64,000 nt of DNA from Arthrobotrys musiformis (GCA_036971715.1 JAVHJL010000001.1:806001-870000), one strand, 5' to 3'; positions 34,864-47,501 are shown, numbered from the stretch's first letter. Notes: generated from the sequence alone by a model not told the origin. Translations and numbers: made by a program.

Positions 34864-35864
34864 GATGGTATTTTTATTGACCCCAAACAATAGATAATGG
34901 ACGACTCGAAATATCAGGATACGGAGTTGTCGAATGGTCTTTATAAGTCCATGTGTGGATTGGTGGTCGTGAGGGTCGTCGAGACGTCGTTCCTCCGAAT
35001 TCGATATATCGCGAAGAAAAATAATTTTGCAGGGAAGCTTTGTCGCAAAAGGTCTTCGCTTCCAGATGGTCTTGGCGCTTTTGGAGGCTGCTGCTTATGT
35101 AAGTCAACACGGCGGGGAGCTAAGCCGGTTTGGGAAAATACAACAGAAAACGCAAGCTGGGAAACCTTTCAGCCCGGCCTCGGCCTCGAGACGGTTAACC
35201 CCGCAAACTGCAGCTGATGCTATCCCTTTTATGTCTAAAACTTCCCTAGGATAGCTTTGGGAGAATCTCGAAATGATAATATGGACATACTAAAACTTTT
35301 GTGCATCCAATATGATCGCAGGTTTTCAGTATCAAGGTTTTATAGGCACCCGAGGCTAGGGCTGTGGCCGGCCAGGCTCCACCGCGCGAATGTCAATAGT
35401 TGTAACTGGCTAGAACAAGGGATACTGGCTCAATTCATCCAAATTTTTTTGATATCCATGATTACCAATAATCTATCTTCCGAAGGAGCTGGCTCTACAG
35501 CAATACTATAGCTAATCACTGCACAGGCTTGGTTGGAGGCTGGACTATTTCCAAGTCTATGATTGGCGCTACCGCGATAGCTGTGCATGCAAGCTGCATT
35601 GTTTGACCGCCAATGATCCCGCAACTCTATAGCCATCAATGCAATGACATATAGCAGCCTCGTGGGGCCGTGTGATTCTCTCATTTACTAGTCATCGAGA
35701 TCTATAAAGGGGTCATTCCCCCCGTCTGATTATTTTTATCTTTGGAGTGAATATTAATTTGATACCGAGTTTACATTGTACTTGTCTCTCCTCAACAATT
35801 AGATTCTCTAGCCAGTCTTAGGTATTCTTATTGGGCATGCAATAAACGTGCCTGTTACCCCAAA
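34864..35864. other. intergenic between divergent UTP13 and the patatin-domain gene
   Basis: Bidirectional promoter region by position. No coding frame with recognisable content, no repeats of note. Confidence 0.5.
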
Positions 35865-38800
35865 ATGGACTTCGGTACCACAGATCCCCATCCACAACCC
35901 ACCCGCGAATGTGGCAAATGCGAAGAACGCCCCGGAGTAATCCCCTGTGACTGCGGAGAACATTTCTGCGAAGGCTGCCATAGAAAACACCTACTACGAA
36001 ATCCAACCCATCGCCAAAACCCCGATGAGAAATATTATTCATTCTGGAACAGCGTGACAGATGTCCTCTCGGGGGGGCAGTGAGAGCAACCACTCGGATA
36101 CGTTTAAAAAAGATGAAGGTGCGAAGTGGTTTGGATTAGTTACGAAGGCTCGTTCTGGCGGTAGGGTTTCTGTAATCGTGGAGACTCCGAGACTTGCGAA
36201 ATTGGTGGAGAGTTCGGTACATGCGTTTGAAGATAGTCCGGGGCTACAGTTCCCGAGCATCACCTCTTTTGTCGGATTTACTGGTGCGGGGAAGTCTGTT
36301 CTGAGTACGTACCTACCTCTAGGATGAAAAAATATTGTATTAAGCTCCGGGGGTTTATGCTAATACTCGCATCGCCCAGTCCGCTCATTGATCTATCATT
36401 CTGCTAAAGATGGGACATTCAGTTCCTTCGACGCCCCAGTTCCCGGTGCGAGGTCCGGCGAAGGCCTTCTACTCTCCACGACCGGCGAGGTCAACCTCTA
36501 TGCCGAGCCCTCGACCTTCGGCACAAAGAGTCCTATATTCTTCGCAGACTGCAAAGGAATAATGGGATCCGAACCTTTGGCATCCAGGTACCAAAATTCG
36601 TGGGCCAAATTGGGTAGGAAATATCGCATCCAAATCTCCATGGATCGCCGAACAGTTGTGAAAAAGATATACCCTCGATTCTTATATATATTCAGCGATG
36701 TCGTGTGCTATGTGACCAAAGATCATAGGTCTTGGGCGGACACGGCTGTTCGACTGTTGGAGTGGAGTTCCGCTGGTGCTCAAACTACGATCAATCAGTA
36801 CACCCTCCCGGCTCTGATTATTATTCTAAATGCGCCCATTGTGGAGAACAGCGACTGGGTATCGGATGATCAGGACGCCGTTACGAGAGACTTCTTCCGC
36901 GTCATTGAGAATGAGTTAGAAGCGAATGATAATCTCACAGGGTTGGCTTCGAAGGTATAATATACTACAATCAATTTATATTTGCTGTTCCACAGTGATA
37001 CAGATCAGCGGCTCACATCTAGCGTTTTCGATAATTTAGTACGGTGACACCAGCATGCTGGAACTTTTCAAGCGAAGCTACTCCAGTGTCCACGTCCACT
37101 ACATTCCTCTGCAAGGAAATGGCAGGCTCGGGAACGTCGACGTGGTTTACAAACAAACAGAACGGCTTCTCGCTCGTATCAAATCCGACACCGCCAGGGT
37201 TCAGAAGAACAGAGCGGGTTCTTTAACCCGTTTCGACAACAAGCAGCTATCTACTATTGCGGACCTCGCATTTAAACACCTCGCTACTGGAAGCGCGGAG
37301 CCATTTGATTTCGGGCGGTGTCGTCAACATGCAGGGGTCCTGGAGACTTTAGACTCTCACTTTGGAGAGTACCTTCGGCATTGCTTCAAATCGAACATTC
37401 GGCTAGGCCTCGGGGCATGTGTTTCGGCCCTGGGGTCTGCGATATTTATGAATGCTTTGCTTGCTAAGGATGAAGGCAAGTACAATACGTTAATGCTTGG
37501 GTCTCTAATATTATAATATAAAACAGCCCAAGCGGAAAGGAAACTAATAGTGGTAATAGGAACAATTTTCATTCCCTCGGTAATCTTCAACAACCAAATT
37601 CGGGAAGCCTGTAAAAAGGCCATGGAGTCATTCCGTGATTCGAATGCCATATGCGCTTATATCGACCCAGAATCAGGCGCTAGATGCGTTAACACAAGGG
37701 CCGGCCATGCGAAGGGTCATCAACGTAAAACTGGGGCCTTCATGAGAACCGGCGGTTATATCGAAGAAGACGGCAGCATCACTACCGCATTATTTGTATC
37801 CATGATTGAAAAGTATATCGGGCTCCTAATCCAAAAATTCAGCACCGAGGGCCATTCAAACCAGAGAGTCTGGAGACAGCTCGCCGTGAAAGAGCATCGC
37901 AAAAATATCGAGAGGTTGAGGCTTGAACATACCTTCCCGAGAGCAGGGCGCGCAGAGGCAGATGACCCCTTCAGCACAACCAGTATTTGCTATGGCTGCC
38001 TTTTCCGCCATTCTGAGTATTTGCTCCCATGCGGGCATACCATTTGCGAGACATGCGTTAAAGTCAACAGCGTTGCAACTGATGCCATGAAATATACCGG
38101 CCTACACACCATTGAGGGTTGCGTGATCTGCGGTACCTCAATTGGCCCGGGGTGGCCATTCGAAGTGAGACTTCGGCCACAACTTTCTGGGATTCGAATC
38201 CTATCTCTTGATGGGGGTGGTGTCCGTGGAATAGTGCAATTGACGGTGTTACAAAGACTCGAATCTGTAATCGGTCTAGGACTGCCGATTGGACGATTCT
38301 TTGATCTGATAGTTGGAACAAGTACAGGTTTGTTTAACCTTTGTATCAGCCCAAATTCTCAATTTAAAAATCTTTTAATTAACACATTTAATTGAAACTA
38401 GGAGGACTAATGGCACTCGGCCTCGGAATCCAAGAAGTCTCTGCGGATAGCCTGGGCGAGGAGTTCAAATCCATATGTAATGTCGGATTCAGCGGTCAAC
38501 GCCAAAACATGGGTAAGATACAGAGCTTTCTTTCATGGATGTCGCTCAATTGTGTCTATTTTACGCAAAACCTCGAAGAAGCGCTTGAGGCGCATTTCAG
38601 AAAAAAGGGTAATAGCAAGGTTTTCGGGCTGCGAAATCACTGTAGGGTGGGCGTAACGACAACTGTGGGATCAGAAGCGAAATTGATATCAAATTATCAA
38701 CGGGGCGGATCGGGATCTGAGAAATATTTAGACTCGCATCTATCACTCGCGGATGCGTATGTAATCTTGTCTCTGACTCCCGATCAATATTCGCAGACTT

Positions 38801-40129
38801 TGCTGACATAAATGGTCAAACTATAGTGCGAGATGTACCTCAGCGGCGCCGCTTTATTTCGATCCCAAGCTGCATAACGGAGACCTTTGTCGCGACGGCG
38901 GTCTTAAAGAAGGCAACCCTGTCCAGCTTGCCGTGACGGAATCTAAAGGCATATGGGGTAGGGCCTCAAATTACGACATGATACTATCTGTCGGATCCGG
39001 TACAGCACCACAACCGCCGCCAGACTCCCAATATAGCTATTTGGTGAAGCCAAAATGGCTGTGGAAACTTTTCTGCACTTTCTTGGACAAAATGAACGGA
39101 GAGGAAGAGTGGGTTAAGTTCAGGCAGTCCGGCGCGGACCGTATCGTCGAAAGGGCATCAAGATTAAATGTCCTCTTCCCCGAACAACAGGAGCCCCCGT
39201 TTAATGACCTTGCCGGTATGGAGAGGATGCAGTTTGATGCCAACATTTTTAAGTATTTCGAAGAGACTCCTCTCAAATCCCCATTCAGCCCCATCGGCGG
39301 GAGATCTGAACTTAGCGTCCTCGCGACACTAGGAGATAGACTTCGGGCTACCTTGTTCTTCCTCGAAGTAAAGTCCGTTGATAAATCAGATGGGTTCATC
39401 ATCATTGTCAAAGGAATGATACGATGCAGATTAGGCCCAAAAGACGCAGGATTCAGTAAATTACTCGGCATGGTTTCTTCGTTTAGGGTCAACCAGGAGA
39501 TCTTCAACTTCAATTTCACCCCTCTCTCGTTGAATTATTTCGACCTGGATGTTGAATTCTCTCACGAATCCATCGACGAGGCTATCCGTATCGATGTTAA
39601 CTTTGGAGAAAAGCACTGGGTTGCCATTAGCGGCTGCCCGATAACGATAAGGGTACGTTCATAAGTTTTTCCCAAGCGTCAAGCGATAACCCAACAGCCC
39701 CAGGGACAGCTCGATTTTCACTGCTACCTGCCAGCTCGCTAATATTTATGACTGTGACCCGTCTAGGAAATAATCGAACAATGGGACCCCGTTGGTGCAC
39801 AAGATGTTGATACCGAAAGTGAGCCAGAAAGTGGTAGCGCGACCCCCGAACGCACTGATATGCACATGAGCCCCAACGTACACCCAATTGCAAGTGATAC
39901 AACCCCGAGTGGGCTAGGTACGAGACAACCCAACGTACGTAAAGTTGAGTCCTCAGCCCTTGTGCACGAAATGGACTCCGCGGCTATATCAAACCCCGGC
40001 CCATCTCGAAGCAGAAATCCGGCAAGTATAATCGAAATCAGCGATGACGAGGAATCTATTGGCAACCTCGACATACAGACTTTGCGAACGGACGATGCCA
40101 GTGATTATAGCTGGGACGCATCCTATTGA
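35865..40129 (+). CDS. zinc finger / P-loop GTPase-like / RING-like / patatin phospholipase fusion protein, with an apparent frameshift
   Basis: Seven exons: 35865-36304, 36380-36954, 37040-37475, 37527-38327, 38402-38756, 38827-39652, 39767-40129. All junctions are in phase if one G of the G7 tract at 36071-36077 is ignored, giving about 1264 residues. Otherwise the frame stops at 36083. Domains: a Cys/His cluster at residues 16-49 (CGKCEERPG, CDCGEHFCEGC, HLLRNPTH), a P-loop GFTGAGKS at about 137-144 with a G3-like DCKG downstream, a RING-like finger from about 638 (CYGC, LPCGHTICETC, CVICG), then a patatin domain with DGGGVRG (712-718), GTSTG (Ser749) and DGG (Asp892) as the catalytic set. 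The tail has SUMO-binding-like IIEISDDEE. Intron 37476-37526 is GC-AG. Cytosolic by lack of signals. Likely a signalling or defence phospholipase; substrate and partner unknown. Confidence 0.82.
36071..36077 (+). other. G7 homopolymer at an apparent +1 frameshift
   Basis: The frame ending VTDVLSGGQ-stop continues as VLSGGSESNHSDTFKKDEG if the tract is G6. No plausible intron fits. Sequencing error, a real inactivating mutation, or slippage are all possible. Confidence 0.75.
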
Positions 40130-40676
40130 TCTGTCATCATGTCACGGAATCCTTTTATTACAGCCAAAGAATGTATTTTATAGCCTTATTTTGACATTAA
40201 TTTAGTTATGAGATTAAACAATTTGCATTCAATAGCAAACCTTGCTACCTTAGTCCAAGAGAAACCTACCGAAATAGTGTGTTGGGAGTGTGTTATTCCG
40301 ACCTCACTTCCGCTTTCAGCAGCTGCAGCAAGGGAAGCCAGCAAGGAAACAAGACAGGGAATGTCACGTAGGCGGTTTCCTAGCTTCGGCAGCTTATCGA
40401 GCTCCAGAAAAGCTACTACTCCAAGGCGTCGCGTGCCTCCGATGAAGTGTGCAGGGAAGCCGAAGCAAACCGCCATCTCCTTCAAGCTGCTAGTATTTAA
40501 GCTCTGGACTAAGGGGGAAGTGACAACTTGGTTCCCATTTCCTGGATATTACCACCTTTCCCTCGAATTTCAATCGGTATCGATCTTGAGATCGAAACCT
40601 TGCATGCATCAGCTTGCATTAGAGCAAACAACAACCCCGGATTTTTGATTTTACTGCGGCGGCGGAGAGAACAAAC
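40130..40676. other. intergenic, promoter region of URC4
   Basis: Frames of 100-146 codons exist on both strands but show no family features. I treat this as the 3' flank of the patatin gene plus the promoter of the next gene. Confidence 0.45.
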
Positions 40677-42155
40677 ATGGATCCCGAAGCTAAACACCTG
40701 TTATCTCTTGGCGCGATAAGAGAGAGGTCGAAGAAGGTCTGGGAGGCGGCTGAGGCTGGAAAGCTCACACATTTCGACTACCATGAGGAACGCATGGAAG
40801 AGGTTGCGGAGTTCGTGACTTCTGTTATTGAGGTAGCCTTTTCTTTCCTTTCTCGTATTTCGTGCCAATTGGCTGTTCGCTTGGTGAATTGAGGTTTGAC
40901 AATGATTTGTGGGTCATAGCGAGACTTCGGACCAGATAATTACCATACAATCCCACCACATGGCCGCTGGCAGCACTTTGAGGTTGGAGGTGTCCCTCGT
41001 GTTACCAAACTAGTCGAGCAATGGAAGGGAGAGGGAAGCGATGACCTCGAAATCTGCCGTCGATTGATTGATCTCTTTTTCGTCTCGGTTCTCTTGGACG
41101 CCGGCGCTGGTGACGTTTGGCGATACATTGAACCTGGCACTGGAAACAAGTACGAAAGAAGCGAGGGCATTGCGGTTGCCAGTTTGTACATGTTCAATGA
41201 GCTTGGATTCACCGATGGAAAGATCCCAAGGGTCGATGGTATTTATATATATCCAAAATGAATCTTCCAAGTTATATACATACTGATGGTATTGCTTTTT
41301 ATTTTGCAGGGCGAGGCTTGGAAAACTTGAAGGTCGAGACTCTTGCTAAGGGATGTCAAGTTACTGAAAGCAATCAAATGCTCGGGGTCGACTCCCGAAC
41401 CGGTCTTTTGAACAGCCTGGGCACATCGCTCCTTCAGTTCCCAGACGTTTTCGGGGCCGAAGGCAGACCCGGCAACATCGTTGGTACGGTCCCATTCCCA
41501 TTTAGTTACGTCCAACTTCCGCTCTAATGTTGATAATACTATAGACTACCTCCTCTCCGGAAACCCCGCCCAGTTGGACGTCCTTAAACTCTGGGACGTC
41601 TTGCAAGCCGTTCTCATTCCTAGCTGGCCCAAGGACCGCACAAACGTCAACGGCCATGCAATCGGCGACGCCTGGCCTTTGAGCACATTAGGAAACGCTG
41701 GCACCACCGCTGCAATCCAGCCGTTCCACAAACTAACCCAGTGGCTCACTTACTCTTTGATGGTCCCATTCGTACGCATTCTGAACAAGACCTGGGTTAA
41801 CGCCGAATCCCTCACCGGCCTGCCGGAATACCGCAACGGCGGTCTTTTCGTCGATTATGGCGTTCTCACACTCAAAAAAGAGTCACTTGAAAGAGGCCTC
41901 AAAGCTTCTAACGACAACTTGCCGGTCTTCGAGGGAAGCGATGATGTTATCGTTGAATGGAGAGCTTTGACTTTGGGATTACTGGACGCCTTGTACGCCA
42001 TGGTTGCTCCTAGGATTGATACCACACCTCCATTGAACATGGCTCAGGTCCTAGAGGCCGGGACTTGGAAGTCTGGAAGGGAGATTGCAGCTAAGAAGCG
42101 ACCCGAGACGAAGTCCAGTCCTATTGTCCTTCGCAGCGATGGTACTTTGTTTTAA
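40677..42155 (+). CDS. URC4: DUF1688 uracil catabolism protein Urc4/Urg3
   Basis: Four exons (40677-40832, 40920-41238, 41310-41483, 41545-42155) splice to 419 residues. Distinct family blocks are seen: LLSLGAIRERSKKVWEAAEA at the start, FGPDNYHTIPPHGRWQHFEV, DLFFVSVLLDAGAGDVWRY, SEGIAVASLYMFNELGF, LWDVLQAVLIPSWPKDRT, GDAWPL, PFHKLTQWLTYSL, and EYRNGGLFVDYGVL. This is the DUF1688 family, known as Urc4 in the yeast URC pyrimidine-degradation pathway and Urg3 in other fungi. Its exact reaction is not established. In many fungi it neighbours other URC genes; none is present here, so it is solitary. Confidence 0.92.
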
Positions 42156-42339
42156 GTGTCTTGCGAGTTAGATAACTTGTGCTAGAGAGACATTGCCGCT
42201 AGAGATCCAAATACTAATTAGATTTCGAGCCATAAGGTCGCAAAGATAAAATTTAAAACCGTAATAATCCTGATACTATCCCGCATAGCCCACATAAACC
42301 AAACGAGTCACATGAAAATTCGCTAGTCGAATTCCGTGG

Positions 42340-43995
42340 CTAAAGGCGGCTCTTCTCCGACCAGGTCGAAATATTATAGTCCACCTTGACCATCTTCCCA
42401 CCTTCCACCTCTTCATAAATATCTGGTGGTGCACCATCAACCCCACCCTCACCCCACGTACCCCCAAACTTCTCGTTATGCTCCTCAAGGATATGCACCG
42501 CGAACATTTCCTCTTGTTTATTGAGGTACTGTATACTACTCTGTTCTTCTTCCCCTAGTTCAAACCTGAGAAACTGGCCGCAGAATGGGCATTTAAAGAA
42601 GCACCGATGAATTACTAGGTTTAATTCGTACCGGTTGATCTTATGCCTGTATCTATCCACGAAGGTATAATGAAGCCATGCCCTCAATAATACATCATAA
42701 AAGCCTGATACTAGCTTAATATTGAACCTATCCTTCGGCCCACATGGCGGCCCCATATACTTTGTCAAGACATCTCGAGAAATATCCGAGAAGTCCGATA
42801 GATATTTCGAGTCAGTCGTTCGTGCATTGTATTCCCTCGTCGCAAAATGGGTGATTTCGACGCCGAAAGCATTCAAACCGGGCATGGAGAAGCCGGGATC
42901 AATTAACCTAGTTAGCAGATTGGGATCCAGTTTATCTTCGTAGGCTCCACCGTCTAAGACTTCCCAAAGGACGTCCTGTCGGAGCATACTACCAAACGTC
43001 TCTGGCGATTTAAGGACATGCAATAGCACGTACTCTTTCGAGTACATTTCTACCATCCTATCGATCATGGTATAAGCGGCCTCCGCGACTCCCATGTTAA
43101 ATTCCTGCGTGTAGAGGTGCTCTTTATCCGTTCCTTGTGCGTTCTGGCTACGGATCTGGATATGGCTCGTGCGGCAGCTTTTATGCCAGTTGTAAGCCCA
43201 CCTGTTCATGAATACCCCCTTTTCGGACGTTTCATCTGGAGGGAGGATTGACTCTGCAAAGGCTTTGAGGTCTTTTCGGCGGACCCATTTTTCTGGGTGG
43301 TTGCTTTCTGTGATGATGCCTTTGTACTGCAAGATTGCGTATATTGGCGAATTGGTCGTGAAGAACATGCTAGGTGGAGGGGAGACGTCTAGATAGACCA
43401 TCGGGAGCGAGTCGACAACTTTTTCCCAGACAGCAGCAGTGTTAGTCACTATATGTACGTATTCTTTATCCATATACTATAAAATGCACCCCGGTCTACA
43501 ACCCTTCAAATAAAATCCAATTACGTAAATCGAATCATGTCGACGTCAACAATAAAAGCATCGCCATTCCATATACTTGTTACTAAAAAAAAAGTAATAC
43601 TTACTCCAAAAATCCGTATCCAAACACGGCTGGCACAAAGCCCGATAGAACTCATCCTTGGGACCATGATATACTGAATAAACGGGAGACCCCGAGCTCT
43701 GCAGTTGCACAAAACAATTAAAACAAGCCGCCGGCTCATCTTTATTCTGCGGGACGAGAATATCCGTCACCCTCTGCCAGTAATCGATAGACTTTGAAAA
43801 TTCGTGTAGAGGTCTGCTATTTGGCATCCAGTACATCTTTCGCCAGACGCTCCACCAGAGGTACTGATTCGATTTGCCTAGGCATCGCCGAAGGGTCCTG
43901 CAGGCCGAGGAGAAGTGTTTGACATCTTGCGGTTTGGGGAGGTTGAGTGCTATCTCTGTGAGGAGTTCGTCGGGTATGCTCGTGAGGGGTGCCAT
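42340..43995 (-). CDS. F-box protein with Cys-rich zinc-binding-like motifs (two exons inferred)
   Basis: Exon 1 (43995-43605) encodes MAPLTSIPDELLTEIALNLP and the rest of an F-box, then CFNC and CQPC pairs. Exon 2 (43448-42340) continues the frame through a 156-bp intron (GTAAGT donor, CATATAG acceptor), for 499 residues in total. Exon 2 carries CPFCGQF and HILEEH, a C-x2-C...H-x4-H zinc-finger-like arrangement. The join is by phase and splice signals only. The alternative is two genes: a short F-box protein ending at 43546 and a separate 377-residue protein starting at 43473. SCF substrate recognition is the family role; the target is unknown. Confidence 0.65.
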
Positions 43996-45326
43996 TTGCG
44001 GTCAGCGGGAGGCAAGTAGGAGCTTCGCTTATATTAATATTGATAGGAGCTAGAAGTCTTCATTTGATATTTAAGATGTTTGCGAAACTTAGCTTCGAAG
44101 CTAAGGGCTCGAGGCTCCTTGGATCCTGCGCGGGCCTGCGTACTTATGTTTTAATTAAGTATGTAACCCCGCGATCTGGCGACACACCAGGGCTGAGCTT
44201 GGTCAGTGCTCAAGCACCGATGCATTCGTGACCGAAAAATGCGTGAGAGCGAATAGGGAAGTACCAAGTACTTATTAATGCAGAGTGCTACACTTATTCC
44301 TGACCGATTTGTGAAGGCTCGAGAGTACATTGGAACTCAACCCGCATTTGCATTCTCTGGCCGGCTGCAACACCAAAATTACCACACCTGCAGTTTAAAT
44401 TTACATCGAGATATATGTATCGATTCAGTTTGGGATGAATCCTACGACATTAATATTTAGCAAACTATAATGTATGAGGGGAAAGGAATCCTGTATTTCC
44501 GAAGCCAGTTTGATCTAGAACAACTACTAACGCGCGCGCACGCTGCCGTGGAAATATAGATTTGGTCAATATATTAATAACAATAATGTAATGTAAGATG
44601 TATTAATTTTTATTTTACGGTACGTACGTCTTTCGCATCGGCTGTCTTAGATTTTGATTGCGAATTCACAGGATAGTTTGGCTTCAAGTTGATCAATTGA
44701 GCTTCAGGGGTTACCTAACGTCTATTAATTGGGTTTTATAAGTATAAAATATCTGCTGCCAATTATATAATTATTTGATTTAAATTTCCAAAATTAAAAA
44801 TAGAAGAGCTTAAGCGGCAGGCGGCTGCACTTCTTGTTCGATTAACTAAAGCCCGAAAGAGTTCTGGAATTTCTTAGTATTAAGTAAGTAAATTTATCAT
44901 AAAGGATTCCGAGATATCGATATAGATCTAACCACCTAGGCAAAGACAAAGGTTCTAGTTGTATACGCAATTGTATACGCATATCGATCGCGATATCGTT
45001 GCCTGTGACGCCACATACACTGCCACAACATGGCATCTTCTAGAACTACTGTGGCTGGTGAAAACCAAGTCTTGGCGCGAAGCTAGGATCCTGTCGCGGG
45101 GTACGATAGCTCTGACAGCCAGAAAGGACGTGTAATCCCGCCTCTGCTATGAATCAACCTCGAACTGAGCCCTCTGACAAATCCTCCAAACCGCGTTCTT
45201 CACTTCGTCTCTTTGCTTCACAAACATCATACCCATCAATATTTAGCTTCATCTCCCTCGGAACCTCACAGAACTCTTTCCTAACGTAATACATTAATAG
45301 GCTGAGAAGCCCACCGAACTGGATTA
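43996..45326. other. intergenic, AT-rich
   Basis: Divergent promoter space between the F-box gene and the UBX gene. Strongly AT-rich at 44560-44800. No gene recognised. Confidence 0.5.
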
Positions 45327-46964
45327 ATGGCGACAGTGGTGGTAAACGGTCCGAACCAGCGTCGGTTGAATGTCAAAGTCACACCGGCCACCGTTCTCAA
45401 CGATGTCCTCAGCCAAGCTTGTGATAGATTCGGTCTGACGGCCGATAACTTCACATTACGGTAAAACCCCTTCTTTACCAACTTACTGCACGACATACCT
45501 AAGGAGAGCTTGGAGCAGCTAATCTAATTCATTACCAGACATGGCAAAACCAACGTCGACCTAACCCTACCCTTCCGATTATCACGCCTAGGGCCTGGAG
45601 CAAAACTAGACCTCGTCAGACGTGAAGGCGGAAAGGCCGGCTCAGTGATCACAGTCGCCCTGCAGTTCATCGATAACTCCATCCCTCGCATGATCGAAAA
45701 ATTCCCCAGTTCGGCAACATTATGGGAAATCCTCAAGAAATTCGAGGATAACTCCGGTGGGAAGCTTATGCTCACCGAACGGGCGGTTCCGGACGGGACC
45801 AAACAAGGTGCCGGGAGGTTATATTATGAAATGCCGACGATTCATATTATCAACCGCGAACTAGCTTCGCTGGAGGATTTGAAGAAATCGCTGGCTGCTC
45901 TGGGGTTTACTTCTGGTACTGCTCTGCTTAGAATCAAATTCACGCAAACTACGATACCATTCGAGGAAGCTATACTCCAGTTCGCAGAGCTGAATATTAA
46001 GTCAGATGCAACAGAGGCGTCTACATCAGCCAGTGCTTCAACTTCAACTTCTGCACCTGCCGAGGCATCAGCCTCGGAACCGATCTCTGAAGATATAACT
46101 CCAGAGTCATCTACACCGGCCACCCTCGACACGGAAACCTACCCAGTCCCCACATTCCCAGACCAAATCTCACCACCTCCAGAGGCATCAAACGACCCTA
46201 TCGAACCCATCCACCGTGAAAACACAGATGTAGGCCCTAACAACCGCGAGATCTCAGTCTTCAAACCCGGTAACTCCACCGTTCCCTCCGCTGCAGCCCT
46301 AAACGTCGACGAAAAGGAGTACGACATGTCCATAAACCAAGCCAGACAATACCAAGCCCAACTCAAAGCCGCCACAATAAACAAAAGATTGTTAACAGAA
46401 GCTCAGAAGCAAAAGCTCGCAGATGAGGAGAAATCTCGGCGGTTGGCGGTGGACAAGGTCGATGTGAGGGTTAGATTCCCGGAAGGCAGTGTCATACAGA
46501 GTGTGTTCACCCAAACGGACACAACTGATGACTTGTACGCCTTTGTGAAGGGGATTATGAGAAATCCTGGGTCGGAATTCCATCTTGGTATGTATATCGT
46601 GTATATTTGCTCATCTTTGTTTGCACGGCCTACTAACATATTCATAGCGCTACCGGGACCAAAACAAGAACCCATTCCAGCCAACGACAAGAGAATAATC
46701 GTCGACCTGGGAATAACGCACGCAACCCTCCTCAATTTCTACTGGAAGGAAGACATCAGTGCAGCCATTAAGAAGCAAGATCCACTATCAGCAGAATACC
46801 GAGAAAAGGCACGAAAGATGGAAGTTCCAAAGGAACCGGACTCCGTAATGGTCGACGAAGAAGTTGCGGCGAACCAAGCACGGAAAGGTAGCAGCAGTGG
46901 GGGCGGGGGTTCCAGCTCAGGCGGATCAAAAGTTCCTAAATGGTTGAAGTTTGGGAAGAAATAA
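45327..46964 (+). CDS. TUG/ASPL-type UBX domain protein (Ubx4-like)
   Basis: Exons 45327-45460, 45539-46587 and 46648-46964, 499 residues. The second intron has a perfect TACTAAC branch. The N-terminus MATVVVNGPNQRRLNVKVTP through NFTLRHGKTNVDLTLPFRLS is the TUG-type ubiquitin-like domain, followed by a second ubiquitin-like region (SVITVALQFIDN). A Ser/Thr/Ala/Pro-rich linker follows. The UBX domain begins VDVRVRFPEGSVIQSVFT with the fold closing at HATLLNFYWK. UBX proteins recruit the AAA+ ATPase Cdc48/p97. The tail ends KVPKWLKFGKK after a Gly/Ser stretch. Mammalian TUG (ASPSCR1) and yeast Ubx4 share this plan; strict orthology is inferred. Confidence 0.88.
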
Positions 46965-47501
46965 AATAGATAATACAGCGAGCTTCTTTTTATTTGAAAA
47001 CTTATCTAGGCCCTCATTGCCCTTCTTTTGAGCGCTATCATGGATTCATGAATTGGGCGTTTATAGCTACAGCTTAGCATATTACTTTGTATTTTTACGG
47101 CATAGAAATCTATTCACTCTTCTTCCTATGAGAAGGCTATTATAATTAAGGCCCGTCGTCTTTCCTCCCGCAAAAGGCTGAGTGTTACGCACACCTCTCG
47201 ACCAACACGTAACCACATCTCCCGCCCCAAAAAAGAACACACTTCAACAACTCAGCCAGAACCATCAATCCCCCTCAGCTAGCTCGGGGCTGTAAAACAT
47301 CATACGATTCTAGCCTTCTAAAAGCAGCGGGGCGATTATAAACATACCCATCCCCTCTGAGATCTGGATTATTTGTCCTCTTCCCCATTTCTATCGTGTG
47401 AATCATCGGCCCCCGCTGGTTTCGTACACCGAAGGGTTTTGAGAGAAGAGTCAACGTCAACGCAAGTATCGATATCAGATCTAGTTTTGGGATATATAAC
47501 A
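46965..47501. other. intergenic, nothing recognised
   Basis: Spacer between two tandem genes; no features beyond AT-rich stretches. Confidence 0.5.

Noticed and set aside
40208..40648. 146-codon plus-strand frame before URC4 and a 99-codon frame opposite it
   Set aside because: Neither shows protein-family signals and both sit in the expected promoter/3' flank.
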